From Rhynchospora pubera (lineage: Eukaryota; Streptophyta; Magnoliopsida; Poales; Cyperaceae): a stretch of DNA of 64,000 nt. A program made the position numbers and the translations under genes. Under the pieces are notes generated by a model, which saw nothing but the letters and a program-made list of their open reading frames with translations, was not told where the DNA came from and did not search any database. The stretch is taken from positions 79,129,676 to 79,193,675 of the forward strand of contig CM051460.1 in the NCBI GenBank assembly GCA_028095005.1. Reading direction: 5' to 3'. Below, in pieces: positions 26,142 through 37,034 of the stretch. Positions within the stretch are counted from its first letter, which is position 1. Every line of letters begins with the position of its first letter.

Positions 26142-27158
26142 TTATTGTAATTTTGGGCATTCATTCTTCCAGTGCCCACTTTCTCCACAATTGAAACATA
26201 AACCCTTGGCAACCCGACATTGTGTCTCTGGATGTGGACTGTTGCATGTACGGCACCATGCTTTTTGAGTTTGAGTACCCATGCCAGTCTTGAATTGCAC
26301 TGGTGCAGAAGATTGAGGTCCTTTCACATTAGCAACCGGCTTATTAAATGGAACCGGCTTTACAAACTTAGGCTTAACATTTCTGGCCTGCCCCCAACTA
26401 GACTTCCTTTTGCCATGCCCTTCCATTCTTTCAGCTCGATCCATCAGTTCTTGCACTTCATTTTCTCCCGTGGCATCCAATGCTTGTGCAATGTCTGGGT
26501 CAAGCCCGTTTAAGTACTGCCTGCGATACAAGTACTCATCGCCAGTCACATCCGGTGCATAACGAGACAACTCAACAAAGGTGTCATTGTACTGCCCGAC
26601 TGTTATGCCTTCTTGAGTAAGAGTGAGAAATTGATGCCTCAGCTTCTCTTTTTGGGCAGAACTTAGATACCGCCTAGTAAAAACTTGCTCAAACCACTGC
26701 CATGGTATTCTTAACTGTTCACCGGTAAAACTCCTTCTTGCAGTTTTCCACCAAAATCTGGCCGAGTTCTCCAAGTACGGAGTGGCCAACTCAACTTTAT
26801 TTGCATCCGGTACTCTAACCAACTGAAACTTATTATTGATACTCTCCAACCATTCTTCAGCCGCTTTATACCCGCCTGTGCCATCAAACCGTGGCGGGTG
26901 CTGGCTACCAAAGTCAGCCAATAGCCGCCTGAACTCATTGGCTTCATTCGCTGGGGCTGTTGGCACTGCTCCTAGTTCATGAGTCAAATAGCGGCCTTGT
27001 TCATATGCTGCCAGCAGTCTAACATCAATGGCAGCTTGTCTGCGTATCGTCTCAACCGGTACCGGCTCATCCGGATTTGGCTCTAAGCCTTCATCATCTG
27101 CACGGTTGAGAGGGTCACGCTCATGTGCCCTACTTCCTTGTCCCGCTCCACGTTCCAT
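26142..27158 (-). CDS. Gypsy gag protein
   Basis: A 338-codon frame from ATG at 27158 with a short leader after the primer site. The N-terminus is charged. The middle has the plant retrotransposon gag signature (FDGTGGYKAAEEWLESI, then ARFWWKTARR and YLSSAQKEKLRHQFL). A CCHC knuckle (CFNCGESGHWKNEC) sits right at the end. Gag forms the particle that packages the element's RNA. The frame stops at CAA TAA GGA, and the same frame reopens immediately into the protease. Most relatives have one continuous gag-pol frame, so the TAA is either a disabling change or a readthrough stop. Confidence 0.93.
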   Translation of the reverse strand: MERGAGQGSRAHERDPLNRADDEGLEPNPDEPVPVETIRRQAAIDVRLLAAYEQGRYLTHELGAVPTAPANEANEFRRLLADFGSQHPPRFDGTGGYKAAEEWLESINNKFQLVRVPDANKVELATPYLENSARFWWKTARRSFTGEQLRIPWQWFEQVFTRRYLSSAQKEKLRHQFLTLTQEGITVGQYNDTFVELSRYAPDVTGDEYLYRRQYLNGLDPDIAQALDATGENEVQELMDRAERMEGHGKRKSSWGQARNVKPKFVKPVPFNKPVANVKGPQSSAPVQFKTGMGTQTQKAWCRTCNSPHPETQCRVAKGLCFNCGESGHWKNECPKLQ

Positions 27159-27280
27159 GGCAACCTGTCCAACTCAAAACCCGTTAACAAGCAGCCACGT
27201 AAAGAAAAGGAACCCGACATACCACGGCCCTTAGACCTACCCCACTCAGACATCCTACCAGTCTGGTTGGGTCATACCAT

Positions 27281-27292
27281 GCTCTGATACCA
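27281..27292 (-). other. Primer-binding site of the gypsy element
   Basis: On the minus strand TGGTATCAGAGC matches the 3' end of initiator tRNA-Met. It lies 11 bases from the end of the 5' LTR at 27304, a wider gap than the usual one to five bases. Confidence 0.85.
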
Positions 27293-27303
27293 CTTTAGAA
27301 ACC

Positions 27304-29669
27304 TGTCACACCCCGCAGCGGCGGCGTGACCGATTCCTGCCGCAGGAACGTGCTTCGCATGCCTTGCAAGGCTTACTGTTTAGCCACAAGTCAATATGCC
27401 ATGTTTTAGTATACTAAGCATCATGCACTTAACTAGCAACAGTTCCAAAAAACAAAGTTGAGGTTATGCTTGTACATGCGCAAGACAAAATTTTGCCAGA
27501 GTCTCTCCTGTAACATTGGTATCCAGCCATAAAGGCAAGTATCCAAACAAATTATAAGCATTTCCCCCAACCCAAAACCCACAAGCAACCGCCAAGTCAA
27601 GCATCAAACTTCGATTTACACACAACCAGCACATAATTACACAAGGGAACATGCAACAGTACACAAGTATACAAAACATAGCATAGCTTAATGTACATGG
27701 CTTACTTCTCCACTCTTCAGCCCACGCCTTCAAAACCTGGAACCCATGAAAACATGGTACGGTGAGAAAGGAAATCATTTCTCAGTGCGGTATTTAGTTC
27801 CAATCACGCAAGAACCCGAAGTCTCATGTTGCGGAACTAAATACACACTGTTTTATATATAAGAACATAATTTGCACAGTTTATTCATAAAACAGTTAGC
27901 AATTCATGCTATGCAATGCAAGGCCAGCTAGCAACGATTATCCGAAATCTGCCAATTCAACTCATACAAAAGCCGGCACTTGTTGGACACCTATCCATGC
28001 ACAATACTAGGCTGGTTACCAATCATCCAAGTCATTTCCTTTCCATCAATACAACCAAATAGTACTCAATTGCTGAGAACATTTACCCCCTCATAGTCAT
28101 GAGTCCCGGAACATAAGCGCTTATCTCACGGCCCTTGGAAAGACGGTCGCGACTCCGCTTTCCAAAGATGTAAATGCCATTCATCACACAATTAGCACAG
28201 CCATACCATATATCACAATTCAGCCACAATAAAAAAAACCATTCAATATGCATGTCATGAGATAACAATCCATCCTATGCACAGTCATGTAGTATATATA
28301 TAATGTAGCAATTCATACATGCAGGCTACATGCTGAGTCATGCCAAAAACATCAAGCAACATGCATAATATACTTTAAGTTTAGCACAGCAACAAGAGTT
28401 AGGGTCCAGGTGAAATCCGCACCTCAAACCTTATACCGCTTTACCCGTCGTTCACTGCTGCGAAGCGCCCGCTTCATCGCTCAAGTCCACCGCTTCGGTC
28501 TGTTCAAAGTCTGGTTCAAGCAAATCAAAACCTAGGTCACAATCATACTCAACACCAGCCTAACCCAAGCAATTACGTGGTAAAGGCACCTAGCCAAGCA
28601 CCGTTGCGGGACTGGTTTGCGGGTGTTCGCCACGCCGCTTCATGGTTTGTTTACCGACCAGCTCCAGACCTATGGTGCTCATTAGCACAAGGTCAGTTAT
28701 GGTGCACAAACAAGACTATGTAATGCACCAATTCATCATCCCTAAGGTCTGTTTGAGTTATGGAAACCAGCCGCTATACACGACTCATGCACCGTCATGA
28801 ACTTCCCATCCTGTTTTGGGTAAACCAGGGCCAAAACCATGCACACAACACTATTCTTTACCTTCCCAACTGTCCAGCTATGATCCAAACACTGTTTTTC
28901 ACCGCCTAACACCTCACAACCAAGCTTAAGTGGTCTGTTTTGGTAAAGAACAGAGCAAATACGAAATTAGGCAAGAAGAGGGGCATAATTGTCCATGCAA
29001 TTGGTGCAGAGAGGGATGTTAAGAGGTGGGGACCAGGTGGCAGCAAACTCTTTCTCCCCCTGCCTAATGACTAAGCAGCTTGGTGTCATGCATCTATTGG
29101 GGCTGGTCAAACCAAGTTGGACTACCCCTTGGCCAGCTTCAAGGGTCACCACTGGACAATTCCAGTCTTACATGCATGGTACACTCCAGTACTCACTGCC
29201 AACATGCCTAAGTACATGAACCATGACTGGGCAGCTACGTTAGCCACCGCACACGCACACCGACCGTAACCGTCATGCGTTACAGCATAATTTGGCCATT
29301 ATTTTGGGCACAATTTGGATCATCAAGCAATTAAATTTTACCATGCAATAATTTATTTCAATTTGGCATACATGATGCAATAAACACACATAGTCTGATT
29401 ATATGGCTACCATTACCATAGCGGGACTTATACCGTTTCCAACCACGTTTTACATGACTGCACTAGTGTCTGGACAGGGGCGGGGGCGTCATTACATGGG
29501 TCTCTGGTCAGTCAAGGTCTCAAACATCACCACCCCCCTAATAGACAGGATGCAAATTGGAGCAACATCTAGTACAGTATTTACCAACCCCTGTATTTCC
29601 CCCACGCTCTAAGGCCTGGTTGCAGGGTGTTTACATGACAGGGACACCGTCAAACAGCCGTATCTCACA
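27304..29669 (-). mobile_element. 5' LTR of the gypsy element (right copy)
   Basis: A 2,366-bp LTR with the same ends as the copy at 10291. It includes 63 bp (27916-27978) missing from the other LTR; GCA stands at both edges of that segment. The downstream end at 29669 (TCTCACA) abuts the target duplication TAAAT. Confidence 0.92.
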
Positions 29670-30258
29670 TAAATACCTCTAGAAATCCAACTAAACATAC
29701 TTAAATAGCTAAATCAGAACGAAAGTATAGGTTTAGTTGTTTATGTGGCAAAAACCGAGTTCCAAGTCAAGTCAGAACCGAAATCGCGACCGCTGAGGTT
29801 AGGACTTAGGTCTGGTCGTCCAGTAGCCTTCACATAACATTGTGTAAAGATATCAAGTTGAAACAAGAGGTCTAAAGTAAGTTTTGGACAGAAACAGTAT
29901 GGATTTCGGTCCGAAATCCATACATTTCGATCCGAAATATGCCTATGTCTCGGTGAAAATTGTAGGCAAAGGTGCTTTGGAGCTAAACTAATTAAACACG
30001 AATTCCTAGGACATTATTTGCATTTATTTAGAGTCCAGAAAATACCAAAAATAATTTATTTAATTGCACTTTAGATAATTATTTTTTTTAAATCATAAAA
30101 CTCCAAAAATTAATTGTCTAGATTTCGTGAGGAAGTAAAGTCTAGTAATCAGTTGTACCGTCCCTTGGGTTCGACCCTAAAGTTTAACTAAAACGACTAG
30201 TGAGGTTAGCTCTAGGTTATAAATTTATTTGATATCCTAGGTTTAAATTCCTTCATCA
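29670..30258 (+). mobile_element. Right LTR of the outer element, part 2
   Basis: After the TAAAT duplication the outer LTR resumes with ACCTCTAGAAATCC, as in the left LTR at 7095, and ends TTCCTTCATCA at 30258. It carries the same TTTCGGTCCGAAA palindromes. With part 1 it gives an LTR of 1,356 bp. Confidence 0.88.
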
Positions 30259-30259
30259 G

Positions 30260-30886
30260 CGATCAAAATTTGTGAATCTATTTTAATATGATCGGTTCAA
30301 ACCATTCAATATGATCTCCATATTGAATTTCTATAAATTTAATATTTTTTTTAATTTTTTTTTTTTTTAAATTTTAGAAAATCATTTATATAATTAGTTC
30401 CGAATATTTCATTTCATTGCTGCTTTTGTCTTCCATTTCCTCTCGGTGCCTACTTAGCATATAGAACTTTCTTGATTGTATCACCCTTGCCATCTCATCC
30501 TTCCCTTGCTATCGTAGAGTCGGCCCACTCTACTGCGATGACATTCTCTGTAGTGTTTTTAACATAATCCACTGCTTACCCAACTCTTATTCTCCCTGTA
30601 CCGCTCTCCTTTTGAGTGACCACAAAGAAGCGGTGGAAGCTTTTCTTTATTTTACTTTCCTAGCGTTCTCCTTTCAGTGGAGTAAGCCAAAGCGAGTCTT
30701 GCAGGTCTAGTAGTGGCATATCCCTATCTACCGTTAAAAAATAACCGTTTTCTAAAATTCCAAAAAATACTTAAATTTTTTTTTTTAAATGTAAAATTTG
30801 GTCTGCTTGGAGATTTCAACAGAGAGATCATATTAGATGGTTTGGATCGGTTATTTTGAACTAGATCCAAAAATTTCGATCACGAC
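30260..30886. mobile_element. Degenerate foldback element (family E)
   Basis: The left arm starts GATCAAAATTTGTGAATC and contains GATCGGTTCAAACCATTC; the right arm ends with the approximate complement (GATGGTTTGGATCGG, then AAATTTCGATC). The arms, about 80-100 bp each, enclose a spacer of about 430 bp with no coding content. It begins next to the outer LTR's end. Wording is shared with the foldback at 59877. Confidence 0.5.
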
Positions 30887-31889
30887 TCACAGAAATTTTT
30901 TTTTTTGATACATCTCACTATACCCAAACTTTATATATATTCATGATAATGGGAAAATAATTGAGTTTAACGTACAAGGTAATGCTGATAAGATAAACTC
31001 ATATAGTCGAATTTTATATTTATTGTTAAGCATTTACGGTAATTTTTTTGTGGGACGCATTAATGATTGTTTCGATCACAAATGCCACAGAAAGAAAATT
31101 TTAAACAAATTTTAATATTTTCGGTTATTTTCTGACAAATGCATAGGAATTAATTGCAGCGATTTCATTCTTTTTAGAATATATTTTTTACGAAACCGTC
31201 GTAATGCGATGGTCTCTTGTATATAAGATTTATATGATGTATGCACGTTGTACGGTAATGAATCATAATATCAATAAAGAATTGCTGACATTGTCATAAT
31301 TGTTTTTCTAGAAAATAATTTTTTACAAAATAAAATGCGGCTTTGACGCAATTCTACCACGTATTGTATGGTCTGAAAAAAATATGTATATATATATATT
31401 TTTTTTTTCAAATTAGAAGGACAACAAGGTTTTGGTATTCTGTATTGTACGTACCTACTGGCCGATATTATTATTCTAAATTTCAACTTTGAGGTTCAAA
31501 TGATTGATCTAAGGTACTCTTTTTTATTTGTTCTGATTTTTTTGTTTTCTTTTAAGTAAATAACCATATCTATTGAATGGTCTAGTATTTTTATAGTAAA
31601 TAATTTTTTCTCAACGAAAAAATAGTAAAGATAATAAAAAAATGTAATTTTTAATTCTTTGAATTATTGATATATTGATTTTATTGAACAGTTCAAATTA
31701 ACCATTTGATTCAGAAAATTTAAATTTGAAACTATAGTACTAAATTGGTGATATGCATAACACCATCATCACTGAAATCATAAAACGGAAATGATAATAA
31801 AGTATATATTACACGCCGAAGTTGAAATGCAAGGATAGCAGCTTTCCATAACTCGACGCAAGTAGGTTTATGAGTACATGCCACATAAG
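30887..31889. other. AT-rich intergenic DNA
   Basis: No gene is recognisable. It has many T-runs and a short TA repeat near 31388. The frames present are short and unlike known proteins. Confidence 0.6.
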
Positions 31890-31897
31890 ATCCTGAG

Positions 31898-32146
31898 TAG
31901 GGCTGCAAAATGATCGAGACGATGGCGCAAATGAGCTGTTGCGTTGATCGTTTCGTCTAATGCGACGAAACAGATTTTTTATTTCGTTGATCGTTTCATC
32001 CAGATGAAACGATCGAAATTGACAAATTTTTCGTGATTTACACAAGGACGAAACTGTTTCATTGTTTCGTTAATCGTTTCATTAACCGTTTCGTCCGGAC
32101 GAAACGAAACGAAAAACGGTTAAAACGACTTCCGTTTTCAGTCCTA
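31898..32146. mobile_element. hAT MITE, 249 bp
   Basis: The ends are TAGGGCTGCAAAA and TTTTCAGTCCTA, an imperfect inverted pair resembling those of the element at 3112. It is flanked by a perfect 8-bp duplication ATCCTGAG at 31890-31897 and 32147-32154. The inside is crowded with TCGTTTC/GAAACGA motifs in both orientations, probably transposase-binding subterminal repeats. It is non-coding. Confidence 0.88.
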
Positions 32147-32154
32147 ATCCTGAG

Positions 32155-32540
32155 TCAGCCGATAAGTCTTCTTTTGTAACAGAACAAAATTTCAGGTGCC
32201 GTGATCTAATTTTGCAATGTGGCCCATATAGACACTTTTTAGTTTTTACTCCCCAAAGTAGCTTCTTCCCCAGAAGGAGACATTCAACGGCTCCCTGGCG
32301 CTGATTCAACACCCCACTATGGTGTATACTGTATATAACTAGCTTCTATGCTCATAGTCTAACCATATCTTTTCAAAAGGATAATAATTAATTAATTTGT
32401 TTATTTCAGATTTAGTCCGCAAATTTAAAATCAATATACTAATATAATTAATTAATTAATTAGTTAATTAACTAACTAATATGGGGCTATATGCAGAATA
32501 AATTAACAGGGACGGTCATATATATATCTCATTACATTTT
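32155..32540. other. Intergenic DNA
   Basis: No gene is recognisable. The two minus-strand frames around here do not resemble known proteins and the first crosses the hAT MITE. Confidence 0.5.
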
Positions 32541-32967
32541 ATTAGACAAATTTGAGAATTTCTATTGTGAACCATGATGCATAGAGGATTCCGTGCACCA
32601 TAACCGTTTTGGTCGGTTGTTCCAAAAATTGTCAATCTAATTTTACCAACCCAATCTATATATTGAAAGCTAATAGAAAACAAAATTTTACAATTTTTTA
32701 CATTTTTTGTACTATTTTTTCGAATTTTTTAAAACTTGACATTTTTTGCTACAAATTAGTGTTTTTGATGCAAAAAATGGCAAGCTTAAAAAATTTAAAA
32801 ATATGATAAAAATTGTAAAATTTTGTTTTTTTATGAGATTTCAATATATAAATTAGATTGGTTGATTTAAATTTGTCATTTCGTAGAATCACCAACCAAA
32901 ACAGTCATGATGTACGGAACTCTATGTGCATCATAGTTCACAATATAAATTCTCGACAAACTTATTG
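32541..32967. mobile_element. Long foldback element with ~190-bp arms
   Basis: The left arm carries GAGAATTTCTATTGTGAACC, then CCGTGCACCATAACCG and TTTTGGTCGGTTG. The right arm reads back as the near complement (CGAGAATTTATATTGTGAAC, CCGTACATCATGACTG, TTTTGGTTGGTG). Arms match for most of their length with a short A/T-rich loop near 32760. Its transcript would fold into a long imperfect hairpin. There is no coding content, and I found no clear target duplication. Confidence 0.7.
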
Positions 32968-32974
32968 CTAAAAG

Positions 32975-34149
32975 ACATAAATATCATATAAAATGGACTT
33001 ACTATAAGCGGCATTTGGTTGATAGCGTAACTAATTAGAAGTGGACAAATTGAAGGGTAAATTTTGTCCAATAATTGTGCTAGGCTTTGTCCGAATTGTT
33101 TTCCTCTCTGTTTATAGCCACATTGCGTTTATTTTAATGACGTCAAATCGTCAATTAAACAAATTATCTTGATGACATTTGATGCATGACCAAACACAAG
33201 TTGTATAAAAAATTATAGTAAGCTAGCTAAAAATCCAATGGCATGCTTTTTACCTTACATTTTGACTTTTTTTCAACACTTTACTCTGTTTTGAAAAGTA
33301 CTAAAATGGTTTGTTTGTAGGGACATGTTAGGTTCACAATGCCATAATATAGGTCCAATTATACATGAAAAATATAGATACATGTTTTTTTTCCTTATGA
33401 ATTACGAGTTATATAAATATAAATTACAAAGATTTGTGTAAGTACTAAAGGGCCAACTAAATCATGTAAAGTATGATAGAATTTCTTTGGACTTTTATAT
33501 GTGCAAATTTCAAAAAAAAAAAAAAATACATTACAATACGGTTTCTCATAGTATATGGTCCTAAAATTTCAGTCCATATATTATTTTGACAAAATCAGGA
33601 TAATAGGTTAAATTCTTTTAGTAGATAGTTTTATGCAGGATCATAAACTAATCAATCCAAATTGTTTGACACAATTATAACGACAAATTATGCTAAAAGA
33701 GGATGCCTTCTACACAATAAAAAAAGATGAAACAAAAATTCACAGGTGTATCATATATCATAAAAGAAAAAAAACTTTTAATTAGTTATTATTAATTATT
33801 TTTTTTCTTGAATTTAGCTTTGATTCTATGTACCAGTCCGCCTGATGAAATACATGCACGCGTATTTCCAACGTGATATGATCATATGAATCTGGATATA
33901 TATATAGATACAAAGATATCATTTTCGAATTGTTTTTTTTTAATCATGACAACGATATTGATAGTGTATATATTGTTTTTAGACTATAAGCCCACAGGAT
34001 ATATATTGATGGTGTATCTGACATGAATATACCATACGTCTCCAGAAGGTGCTGTGGATGTGATATATATATATGGATCTAATATAAGTGATGATCCCGC
34101 GTAATGGGTCCACTAACTGTATATTTGAAAAGGTTATGTTATTATTATA
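32975..34149. other. AT-rich intergenic DNA
   Basis: No gene or clear element is visible. It has long A/T runs and scattered short frames. Confidence 0.55.
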
Positions 34150-34735
34150 TATTATTTTTTTTTTAACTAAGAGCACTTAAGTAGGGATACCAGCTTCGAT
34201 TAAGCGAGGTAAGAGTCGAGTTATTACAAATAAACTAAAAGTCTGGGTGCCGCATATTAACAGTTGCCACACCAAGTTGTGCTGAGGAGGTGTGATCTGT
34301 CGTGTGTCCATCTCTCACCTTGTCCTCTCTCTCATTTCTTCTTGCTATATTCTGCAGAGCTGCAAGGTCTCTAAAATTGGCTGGTATCCCACAATTGGTA
34401 CCTGTCCAGTTAAGAAATAAATTTAATTAAAGCTGTGAATATTGTTGAATTAGTATCCACGAGATGTATGTCTTTATTGTCTCTGAAGATGCATGATATT
34501 ATTTCTTTCAGTCCATACTGTCTAGCACCAAGAAGCTAGAAGAGCTTTGGCAAATGCTCTATCGTTAAAGTTTAGCTTGTTGATGACTATCCAAATGTTA
34601 CTTAGGGAGGTACAAACTAAATTAATGTACAAACATATTAAATCCAACCCAGAAGTTGTTAGCTAAAGAGCAATTCACAAACAAGTGGTCAACACTACAG
34701 TCACATAATTGCACAAAAAAAAAATGACATTTATT
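34150..34735 (-). pseudogene. Decayed LINE 3' end (zf-RVT remnant)
   Basis: Read on the minus strand, 34570-34700 gives QLCDCSVDHLFVNCSLANNF and then W. The C, C, HLF, C, A, W spacing is the zinc-binding module that follows reverse transcriptase in plant LINEs. Further on come DRAFAKALLASWC, a stop, and TVWTERNNIMH, like the WxxWKxRNxxxF stretch of the same proteins, followed by an open piece ending MRHPDF and a stop. The strand ends in an A-rich tract (the T-run at 34151-34162). Several stops and frame changes make it a dead, 5'-truncated copy. Confidence 0.65.
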
Positions 34736-36742
34736 GGGCCCTAGCAAAGCACCAAATTATTTATTTTAATTAATGAAAGGGACCGATCGATTAATAATTT
34801 TATTTAATTATGAGACCAACTGGCAAGACGTACAAATGAAGGTAGAATTTTAACTTCGTAGTCGCCTTTTTAGATAAAAATGAATTGATTTTTTTTCACT
34901 GTAAATATTCATAAATAACTTTGTAAGCTCCTAATTTGGATTTTTCTACTCAGAAAATATTCTAACATTGCGCCTGACTACTAGAAGAAAGGTTGATTCT
35001 TAATTTTGTAGTAACTTAAAATAATAAAATATAGTTTTAACAAAAATAAGAAAAATTATGGTAAATTTATGTAAATGTTTGTTTGCAAAAAAGTTTTGAT
35101 GTATTTTTTTTTTTTAACTTGATACCATGCAAATTTTGTTTTCCCTTGTTATGAGCAGCACCTTATACATTTGTTAACCAAACAATGCGATTCAAGTAAA
35201 TCGTTGATTTCAATTATTTGTGTGAATTTTGTTTATAAAAGAAAGAATCTAGTGGCATTAATTAGTTGTGCTAGAGTAATACATTTAATGAAATATAAAC
35301 GAATATCAAATTTAAAACAATTAATTATCGGAATTGCTCATTATGATCTTCACATTGAAAACTCATTGGAAATTTAATTTTACATTTTTTTAGATTTTTA
35401 TAAAATCAATCGATTAAAGAATTTTTTTGAGCTATACAATAATAATGCTCTTATAAAAAATATGATTAAAATTAAAAATATATATTTATTTAGTTATTAT
35501 TTCTTTACTGAGCTATTTATATATTTGTTTATACCTCCATTGCGTGCATGTGGCTGCTGTGGTAAAGAAGAACTTCAATGAGCTTTTGTAAGAAACGCGC
35601 CTCTAAACTTGAAACTATAACCTCTCCACTTATCACAAAATTTTTAATATTATTGTTTCTGTAAATATGTCTAGGTGTGGGAAGAAGGGAAGAAGTGGGA
35701 AGAAGTATTGGGAAGTGTGTAACTTTATGAAGAGCTTAGATTGTTTATAATAAATTTATTGCTTATTCCCTTCTTCCATTCTTCTCAAATGGAATCCAAA
35801 CGGAGCCGTTAAGAAGATCGGCACTGTTATTTGCAATATTTGTTTTACCTACAATTCTAGATTAATTATTGTGGGCCATCATAACACGACGTGGAATAAA
35901 CTTGAATACGATATCATTTCACCTAGCTAGAGCTCTTTGCACATTAAATACCTTTCATTAAGGATGCAATAATTCGAAAAAGTGAATGAAAATAACAAGT
36001 CATGTTCCTCAACAAAACGTACTATTCAACCTTAGCAAGCTAACAAAGAAAGTGGTAGGGGAAACTCTTGCGCATGTAGTGACATAGATTTCCACCACCT
36101 TTGGAAGGGATAGGAGGGCTATCTTAGTTCAATTTGGCTTAGTTCAAGAAATGTTCTTTGGTTGTACAAAATGTCTTGAAATAATTACTGATTTAATTTT
36201 AACGATTTTTGATACAATAACAAAATTATATTATATTGAAAGTAAATTTATTTGACAACTACAACAACAACCAATTAATTACACGGGAATAAAAAGTAAA
36301 AATAAAAATGAAATCACGTGTTAAATGTCGAATATTCCTACCCTTCCAAATTTCAAATAACGGAATCACGTGTTTAATTTAATTTCAAAATTAACAGAGA
36401 TGAGATCAGTCTAACATGAGCACTAACTCTATTGACCTCAAACTTGTTTTGGCAATTGTATATTAACAAGTTTAGTTACTAACCTATATTTAGGGTAATC
36501 TCATGCATGCCAAACGCCCCTATTAATTAAACTTATCCAATAGTAATCATGTAATATAAGAATAAATGTGCATGTACTAGGATTACTCCAAATTAATTTG
36601 GTATAAACTGAAAAAGTTTGTACTCTAATAGTGGAGAAATGCATGAAGGGGCCAAAAATGGTAAAATGGGTGGATAGCTTTATTTGGAAGAGGTAATTTT
36701 TAAATTTTATTTGGATAAGAGATAACAATTGCGCTGTTTGAT
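34736..36742. other. AT-rich intergenic DNA upstream of the sulfate transporter
   Basis: No gene is recognisable apart from the MITE at 35671-35808. Frames such as 35171-35377 and 36501-36728 do not resemble known proteins. Confidence 0.55.
35671..35808. mobile_element. MITE, family G, copy 3
   Basis: The right end GAATCCAAACGGAGCC and the core AAGTGTGTAACTTTATGAAG match the element at 1157. The left inverted repeat is cut short (CTAGGTGTGGG instead of CCGTTTGGATAGGTGTGGG), so this copy lost about 10 bases at its left tip. Confidence 0.75.
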
Positions 36743-36814
36743 TGCTCCAATCTTAGTCACCGAAGCGTCTCCAATCTTAGTCACCCAAGCGTCTCCAATC
36801 TTAGACCACAACCA
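36743..36814. repeat. Three 24-bp tandem repeats in the transporter promoter
   Basis: TCTCCAATCTTAGTCACC recurs with a period of 24 bp in the units starting at 36743, 36767 and 36791; the third unit diverges after TTAG. The array lies about 220-290 bp before the start codon of the sulfate transporter gene. It could multiply a binding site. Confidence 0.85.
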
Positions 36815-36826
36815 CAACCACCTCTT

Positions 36827-36904
36827 CACGTGAACGATTCACCGAATCATCTTGTTACTCAAATTTTGGGCTGCCAATTTAATCCTCGTCGAAACTGCCA
36901 CGTG
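36827..36904. promoter_or_regulatory. Two G-box (CACGTG) motifs
   Basis: CACGTG occurs at 36827-36832 and 36899-36904, just upstream of the TATA box of the sulfate transporter gene. This palindrome is the classic plant bHLH/bZIP site. Function is inferred from motif and position only. Confidence 0.5.
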
Positions 36905-36940
36905 CGCAACTCTTGCTTTCTTTTTTATCTTTTCCTTCTC

Positions 36941-36950
36941 TCTATATATA
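36941..36950 (+). promoter_or_regulatory. Probable TATA box of the sulfate transporter gene
   Basis: TCTATATATA lies 85-94 bp before the ATG. It is followed by a (CT)n tract at about 36984-37020 that would fall in the 5' leader. No upstream ATG lies between the box and the start codon. Confidence 0.65.
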
Positions 36951-37034
36951 CCTCTACAAAACCTTCACAAACCGTCCCTCATCTCCTCTCTCTCTCTCTC
37001 TCTCTCTCCCTCTTTCTATCTCTCTTTGAACATC

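Larger units (their letters stand above)
10291..29669 (-). mobile_element. Ty3/gypsy chromovirus (Tekay/Del-like), split by a copia element
   Basis: A gypsy element on the minus strand. Its LTRs begin TGTCACACC in the plus-strand orientation and end TCTCACA. The 5-bp duplication TAAAT flanks it perfectly (10286-10290, 29670-29674). Minus the copia insertion and that element's duplication it is about 9.5 kb. Gene order is gag, protease, RT, RNase H, integrase, chromodomain. The integrase position and the C-terminal chromodomain place it among chromoviruses; the long LTRs and initiator-Met primer fit the Tekay/Del clade, which I infer rather than prove. It cannot be autonomous now: pol is split and gag and pol are separated by a stop. 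Confidence 0.92.

Noticed and set aside
6086..30258. Target-site duplication for the outer LTR element
   Set aside because: The left side is truncated at an internal-region copy; short matches such as CGAT near both edges are within chance.
36852..37034. In-frame upstream ATG extending the sulfate transporter by 61 residues
   Set aside because: The extension reads through the TATA box and the CT-repeat leader, and the added residues do not resemble SULTR N-termini.
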